A stretch of 47,700 nt of DNA from a virus. Below the pieces are notes generated by a model. It did no database searches and was not told where the DNA came from. It saw nothing but the letters and a program-made list of their open reading frames with translations. The number at the start of each line of letters is the position of its first letter. Position 1 is the first letter of the stretch. The translations under genes were made by a program, and so were the position numbers. This document shows positions 43,326 to 47,700 of the stretch, one piece after another. Location: positions 1 to 47,700 of the IMG/VR virus record IMGVR_UViG_3300036770_007317, one strand, 5' to 3'.

Positions 43326-45407
43326 ATGAAAAAACCTGATTTCAAAAAAATAAAATCATCACCACCAGAAAATCCATACAACCCACTAAATCCTCTTTAT
43401 AAAAAGATGACTAAATTTTTTAGTGGTCCAATAAATACATATAAAACTCCGCAAGCCGTTTTGAACAAAAGACGAGACTTAAATAAGTATGATTTTATTT
43501 CGCCAGAAGGGCTTCCTTTTAAAAAGAAAGATTCCTCCAGCCCAATAGATTATTTATATTCTAGAGTCCTTGGAAACATCGGAAGGCTCGAAAGATATCA
43601 AGACTTTGATGCGATGGATTTCACCCCAGAGATAAACAGCGCATTAGATATTTATGCTTCAGAAATTACAACATATACTGAATTTTCTCCCATGATTAAA
43701 ATTTCATCAAACAATGATGAAATTAAGCAGATTTTAAGATCTTTATTTGAAGATGTTCTTAATATCACAGACAACCTTTTCTCATGGGTAAGGGCTATGT
43801 GTAAATACGGAGATTTCTTCCTTTATCTAGATATGGATGAAAAGACAGGAATCAAATCTTTTATCGGATTCAGACCATCGGAAATAGAAAGATTAGAGGG
43901 TATTGATGAGAGCAACCCAAATTACATCAGATTTCAATGGAATAGTGGTGGTTTAAGTTTCGAAAACTGGCAAATGATTCATTTTAGAGTACTTGGAGAT
44001 GATAGATTCTTTCCATATGGCTGCTCTGTGCTAGCTGGAGCAAGAAGAATTTTTAAGCAGCTAGATTTGCTAGAAAATGCTGTTATTTCTTATAGGATAG
44101 TAAGATCTTCCGAAAAGAGAGTATTCTATATTGACGTAGCATCTATTCCTCCAGAAGATGTAGAGCAATATATTAATAGAATTGTATCTAATATCAAAGA
44201 AAATACTGTTGTTGACACAGAAACAGGAAGAGCTGATAAGCGATACAATCCACAACATTCAGTGGAAAAAGATTACTTTTTGGCTGTTAGAGGAAGTGGT
44301 ACAGGCACTAAAATCGAAACTCTTCCAGGTGGCGCATATACTGGTGACGTGGATGATATTAAATACTTTAGAGATAAATTATTTTCTGCACTAAAAATTC
44401 CTGGAGCATATCTCGCTCAAACTGAAGCTGTAGAAGACAAAATGTCACTTGCTCAAAAAGATCTAATGTTTGGTAGAACAATTATGAGAATCCAAAACTC
44501 TATAGTTGCCGAACTTAAAAAAGTAGCAATGATTCATTTATATTTTCTTGGATTTAGAGGAAAAGATCTTCTTGATTTTGACATTAAGCTAAATAACCCA
44601 TCAAAGATTGCAGAGCTTCAAGAGCTAGAGCATCTTAGAACTAGGGCAGATTTGGCAGGCTCTCTCACAGAAGGTTTCTTTAGCAAAGAATTTGTGTATA
44701 AGAAGATTTTTGGACTTTCTGATCTTGAGATTCTCGAACAACGAGCAGGAATATTCTCTGATGCAAAACAAAACATTCTTTTGCAACAACTTTCTGAAGT
44801 AAATACTTCGGAAGGCGGAGGGGGTCCTGCTGGTGGTTTGGGAGGCAGCGAAGATTTTGGATCATCTGGACTAATTGAACCAGGTGATGTTGAGCCACCA
44901 TCTCCAGAAGGCGGTGGAATATTAAAGGCAAGTCCATCGGAAGATGAAATTGGTAATCTAAAAACAGATCTAGAGGGTGAAGCCGGAAAAGAGACTCCAG
45001 AAAAACCAGAAGCTCCACCTCCTGAAACAAAAACTGGAGAAGAAGCAAAGAGAAATGAAGAATATTACACAGACAGATCGAAGGGTAAGGCTTACACAAA
45101 AGTAAACCATGATCACAGAACATCTACTGCTCCAAGAAACAAACAAAATAAAGCTGCTTATTCCAAAGCTCTATCATCTAATTCTTACAGCAATATATTT
45201 CAAGGTGCCATGGGCATGAAATCTTTTGGTAAAGGGATTATTCCTGACTCAAAAGATGTTGAACACAATAATGATGTAAGAAAAATACTTGACAATTTTA
45301 ATGTGATTAAACAAAATAAAGAACTAATTATCGAGAAAGATAATTATTTCGCTAAATTCCTTATAGAAAGAATGCCAGAAATAAAGGAAGATGATAACAA
45401 TGAATAA
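43326..45407 (+). CDS. 20: Portal protein (gp20-like) with C-terminal extension
   Basis: This 693-residue protein is a T4 gp20-like portal. It has ALDIYASEIT near residue 110, ENWQMIHFRVL then PYGCSVLAGARRIFKQLDLLENAVISYRI (about 218-260), and the tunnel-loop/crown region with TLPGG and IPGAYLAQTEAVEDKMSLAQKD. T4 gp20 is about 524 residues; here a Gly/Pro/Glu-rich linker at 491-532 leads to an extra ~150-residue tail ending in a Lys/Glu-rich helix. The portal forms the dodecamer at the head vertex through which DNA enters. The tail may bind scaffold, head-internal or packaging partners, which is inference. Confidence 0.93.
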   Translation: MKKPDFKKIKSSPPENPYNPLNPLYKKMTKFFSGPINTYKTPQAVLNKRRDLNKYDFISPEGLPFKKKDSSSPIDYLYSRVLGNIGRLERYQDFDAMDFTPEINSALDIYASEITTYTEFSPMIKISSNNDEIKQILRSLFEDVLNITDNLFSWVRAMCKYGDFFLYLDMDEKTGIKSFIGFRPSEIERLEGIDESNPNYIRFQWNSGGLSFENWQMIHFRVLGDDRFFPYGCSVLAGARRIFKQLDLLENAVISYRIVRSSEKRVFYIDVASIPPEDVEQYINRIVSNIKENTVVDTETGRADKRYNPQHSVEKDYFLAVRGSGTGTKIETLPGGAYTGDVDDIKYFRDKLFSALKIPGAYLAQTEAVEDKMSLAQKDLMFGRTIMRIQNSIVAELKKVAMIHLYFLGFRGKDLLDFDIKLNNPSKIAELQELEHLRTRADLAGSLTEGFFSKEFVYKKIFGLSDLEILEQRAGIFSDAKQNILLQQLSEVNTSEGGGGPAGGLGGSEDFGSSGLIEPGDVEPPSPEGGGILKASPSEDEIGNLKTDLEGEAGKETPEKPEAPPPETKTGEEAKRNEEYYTDRSKGKAYTKVNHDHRTSTAPRNKQNKAAYSKALSSNSYSNIFQGAMGMKSFGKGIIPDSKDVEHNNDVRKILDNFNVIKQNKELIIEKDNYFAKFLIERMPEIKEDDNNE

Positions 45408-46224
45408 AAAAAGAAATACGTTTATAGTATTTGAAACTCTTTTGAGAGAACACTCTCAAGCATATTTAGAAAACGATTTATCTAAATTCAAAATTATTGA
45501 TAGTTTAATGAAAAAATATTTTAATCCAAATACCGAACTTGGTAAAGAAGTTAGGATATTTTTAGAAATACTAGAATATAGAGATGGCTATCCAAATAAA
45601 ACAAATCAAACTACACAAATAGTATTTGAAACAGCAAAGAGCTTGCATAAGAAACTTTCAAAAAAAGATATATTTAACGAACAAACAAAATTAATCGAAG
45701 AAATAATGTCAACTCTGGGTAAAAAAGTTTTTTCTAATTTCTTACCAGAGTACAAAGATTTAATGAATCTTTACTCATATGTTACTGAAACTATGGGTAT
45801 AGCTGAAAGTGTTTATTATAACAAAAATATATTCGTAGAATCAAGACAGGAAGAAGAGAAAGATGATCAGTTAAAATATATTGACAATATTGTGTTTTCT
45901 AAACTTATAGAAAAGTATAATCAAAAATACACAAACCTAATTCCTTCTCAGAAAAAATTACTTGAAAAATACATTACGTCTTATGGCGAAAATATAGCTG
46001 ATTTTATATTGTATATAAACGAAGAAATTTCAAGACTTAAAAAAACAATAAGTGTTGACAGAGTTTCAAAATTCTTTGAAAACAAAGAGCAGATAAAAGA
46101 GAAAATTAATCTAATTCACGAAAAACTAAATCAATTTAAAGTGACAAAAAATTTATCAGCTGATAGGATGCAGGTCATACTAAAAGCTCAGCAGTTAGCA
46201 GAAGAACTATCAAATGAAAGTTAA
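45400..46224 (+). CDS. Hypothetical head-assembly-region protein
   Basis: This protein of about 274 residues lies right after the portal. It is almost all helical and Lys/Glu-rich (FIVFETLLREHSQAYLENDLSKF, then a long C-terminal coiled-coil region). No motif is recognised. Its place in the head gene order matches the small prohead-core genes gp67/gp68 in T4, though it is larger. I start it at ATG 45400, spaced correctly from AAAGGAAG; ATG 45391 is in the same frame but abuts that site. It overlaps the end of the portal gene by 8 bases. Confidence 0.6.
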   Translation: MNKKRNTFIVFETLLREHSQAYLENDLSKFKIIDSLMKKYFNPNTELGKEVRIFLEILEYRDGYPNKTNQTTQIVFETAKSLHKKLSKKDIFNEQTKLIEEIMSTLGKKVFSNFLPEYKDLMNLYSYVTETMGIAESVYYNKNIFVESRQEEEKDDQLKYIDNIVFSKLIEKYNQKYTNLIPSQKKLLEKYITSYGENIADFILYINEEISRLKKTISVDRVSKFFENKEQIKEKINLIHEKLNQFKVTKNLSADRMQVILKAQQLAEELSNES

Positions 46225-46699
46225 ATTAAAAATTATAAAAACATTAGATGACAACTTAATCATTAGCGATCATCCAAAGTTGATAATATTTGTTTCTCCA
46301 AAAGCAAATAAAATCTTAGCAACACCAAAGGCAGAAAGCTTAGATCAGGATATATTCTTGTCAGAAAGAAGAATGTTTGATTATTTTGTATCTCGTGGTA
46401 TTATCGATCCATCAAGCATAAAAGGTGGAGCTGTATACAAATCAATGGAGGCAGATTATTTCAACTCAGAAAAGGTAAATCCATTAAACGCTGTGTTGAA
46501 GTGCATATATGATTATGTTCAGACAGAAATACAATATCATGATGCCTTGAATGCTTCAATAGAAAATTACGAAGATGGAATAACAGATCCTTCAGAAAAA
46601 GACAGTACAGAACTTGGAGAATTTCCAGCAGAAGATGAAGCCGGAAATATGCCAAAATATCCAATGTACTCAGACACCTTCTGGGGATATAACCTATAA
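46214..46699 (+). CDS. Hypothetical protein in the head module
   Basis: This 161-residue protein is unrecognised. Its first half looks like a small alpha/beta unit (IIKTLDDNLIISDHPKLIIFV) with FVSPKANKILATPKAE, followed by a helix and an acidic C-terminus with PSEKDSTELGEFPAEDEAG. It overlaps the previous gene by 11 bases with no strong ribosome site, so translation is probably coupled. It sits between portal and prohead protease, where T4 has gp67/gp68. Structural or scaffold roles are guesses. Confidence 0.55.
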   Translation: MKVKLKIIKTLDDNLIISDHPKLIIFVSPKANKILATPKAESLDQDIFLSERRMFDYFVSRGIIDPSSIKGGAVYKSMEADYFNSEKVNPLNAVLKCIYDYVQTEIQYHDALNASIENYEDGITDPSEKDSTELGEFPAEDEAGNMPKYPMYSDTFWGYNL

Positions 46700-46711
46700 A
46701 AAGGATTAAAA

Positions 46712-46966
46712 ATGAAAGTAAAAATTAGAGAATCCGTATTAAAACAAATAGTAGAACAAGAGACAAAAAATATGCTTGAAGAAAAAAACAATCGAATGGC
46801 AAATATTGTATTTGCTATCGGAGAAGCATACTCAAAATGTCCAGACAAAGAAACAAAACTAAAACTTGAAGAAGTTTTCTCTATGCTAGAACAAGAATTG
46901 TTCATAGATAACACTCCATATAAGCTTAAAGAGTTATTTATATCAAAAAACGGAGATTCAAAATAA
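46712..46966 (+). CDS. Small helical protein in the head module
   Basis: This 84-residue protein begins MKVKIRESVLKQIVEQETKNM and is helical throughout, with a Cys-containing SKCPDKETKLKLEEVFSML helix. Small basic-acidic helical proteins with this kind of N-terminus are common in prohead cores of T4-like phages. The AAGGATTAAAA before ATG 46712 gives a good ribosome site. Its last base overlaps the protease ATG (TAATG). The role is inferred only from place and composition. Confidence 0.58.
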   Translation: MKVKIRESVLKQIVEQETKNMLEEKNNRMANIVFAIGEAYSKCPDKETKLKLEEVFSMLEQELFIDNTPYKLKELFISKNGDSK

Positions 46967-47532
46967 TGTTTTTAATTAAAGAATATTTGAAACTGGACAA
47001 CTCCTCTGTAAGCAGAGAGGAAGATCCTGTTACTAAAAAAACAAATATGTATCTCACTGGCGTCATGCAAAGAGCTAATGCTAAAAATGGAAATGGAAGA
47101 ATTTATGAAAAAAAGATTCTTCTTAGAGAGGTTGAAAACTACCAGATCATAATTTCAGAAAAAAGAGCATTAGGGGCACTAGATCATCCAAACGATTTAG
47201 AGGTAAAGTTAGCTGATGCTTCTCATATCGTAGAAAAGATTTGGTGGGACAACAATGATGTTGTTGGAAGAATTAGACTCCTTAATACATCAAAAGGAAA
47301 AGAGGCGCAAGCTTTAATTGAAGACGGAGTAACACTCGGTATTTCGTCAAGAGGTCTTGGTTCTCTTACAACAGAAGGCGAAACCACTAAAGTTAATGAT
47401 GATTTTAGGCTCATCTGTTTTGATTTGGTACAAGAGCCAAGCACATCAGGCGCTTTTATGATAAAAGAGAGCAGGCTAGCGATTCCAAAATCTGAAAAGA
47501 TCTATAGGCTAATTAACGATATTATCATTTAA
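46966..47532 (+). CDS. 21: Prohead core protease (gp21-like)
   Basis: This 188-residue protein matches T4 gp21-type prohead proteases. It has TGVMQRANAKNGNGRIYEKK at 31-50, LDHPND at 72-77 with His74 as the catalytic histidine, GISSRGLGSL at 125-134 with the serine nucleophile (S127/S128), and LICFDLVQEPSTSGAFM at 149-165. It cuts scaffold and head proteins after (L/I)xE-type sites during prohead maturation. GGAG in the end of the previous gene is a plausible ribosome site for ATG 46966. The next gene, cut by the window end, follows after 9 bases. Confidence 0.93.
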   Translation: MFLIKEYLKLDNSSVSREEDPVTKKTNMYLTGVMQRANAKNGNGRIYEKKILLREVENYQIIISEKRALGALDHPNDLEVKLADASHIVEKIWWDNNDVVGRIRLLNTSKGKEAQALIEDGVTLGISSRGLGSLTTEGETTKVNDDFRLICFDLVQEPSTSGAFMIKESRLAIPKSEKIYRLINDIII

Positions 47533-47541
47533 AGAGGCAAC

Positions 47542-47700
47542 ATGAAAACTTCAGAGCTTAAAAAAATAGTGAAAGAGTGCGTCACGGAAATTCTAGAAGA
47601 AGATGATCTTATTTCAAAGATAATTATTCAGGCATTCAAAGCATCAGAATCTATTACTAGATCTCAAGGTGTTGTAAGAGAAAAGGTTGAAAGTTCATCA
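47542..47700 (+). CDS. Start of a head-module gene, 3' partial
   Basis: ATG 47542, preceded by AAAGAGGC, opens a frame that runs to the window end without a stop (53 codons). The N-terminus MKTSELKKIVKECVTEILEED is a Lys/Glu-rich helix. It follows the prohead protease directly, the position of the major scaffold (gp22) in T4, so a prohead scaffold or core protein is the best guess. It resembles in style the start of the 84-residue protein encoded at 46712. Confidence 0.6.
   Translation, partial: MKTSELKKIVKECVTEILEEDDLISKIIIQAFKASESITRSQGVVREKVESSS

Noticed and set aside
44680-45123. 147-codon open frame on the minus strand, opposite the portal linker
   Set aside because: It arises from the biased Gly/Pro/Glu-coding composition of the portal gene. 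The Leu/His/Gln-rich translation is typical of antisense shadows.

Overview
The window looks like part of a large, AT-rich (roughly two thirds A+T by eye) tailed-phage genome from a distant branch of the T4-like contractile-tail superfamily. The evidence is a late-type sigma factor (gp55-like), baseplate wedge proteins (gp25-like and gp6-like), a large terminase (gp17-like), a portal (gp20-like) and a prohead protease (gp21-like). All convincing genes are on the + strand. They are packed with overlaps or gaps of a few bases, and there is no gene-free stretch over 300 bases. I recognise no tRNA, CRISPR array, insertion sequence, origin or attachment site. The host is probably Gram-negative, judging by the sugar pathways and a peptidoglycan-peptidase domain on a baseplate protein, but the sequence does not name it.

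Region 1 (3-8895) is a glycan island: a CgeB-like glycosyltransferase cut by the window edge, a GT2 glycosyltransferase, a split transketolase pair, an SDR reductase/epimerase, a PMP/[2Fe-2S] 3-dehydrase of the RfbH/E1 type (His in place of the PLP lysine), an RmlB-like 4,6-dehydratase, a GT8-like transferase interrupted by an in-frame TGA, and a GDP-sugar trio (GDP-fucose-synthase-like, Gmd, and a mannose-isomerase-type cupin). It could make two activated deoxysugars, one GDP-linked and one 3,6-dideoxy, the second perhaps carbon-branched by the transketolase. The target (host surface, virion or phage DNA) is not visible here.

Region 2 (8903-10967) holds small unknown genes, a zinc-ribbon protein, a small membrane protein and the late sigma factor, followed by an overlapping 104-residue unknown gene. 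Region 3 (10971-36657) is a baseplate and virion block: a hub-like OB-fold protein fused to an M15-like peptidase, several large unknown proteins, gp25-like, gp6-like, a LamG-containing wedge-like protein, then further large unknown structural proteins and two sets of paralogs. A small membrane/coiled-coil protein lies inside this block.

Region 4 (36659-39922) has an unknown helical protein, a RuvC-like resolvase and a DnaG/gp61-like primase. Region 5 (39942-41686) contains small membrane and secreted proteins that could be a lysis cassette, plus two small unknown genes. Region 6 (41697-47700) is the packaging and head-assembly module: terminase, portal, three small unknown genes, prohead protease, and a final gene cut by the window edge. 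Tail sheath, tail tube and major capsid genes are not seen and probably lie outside the window.
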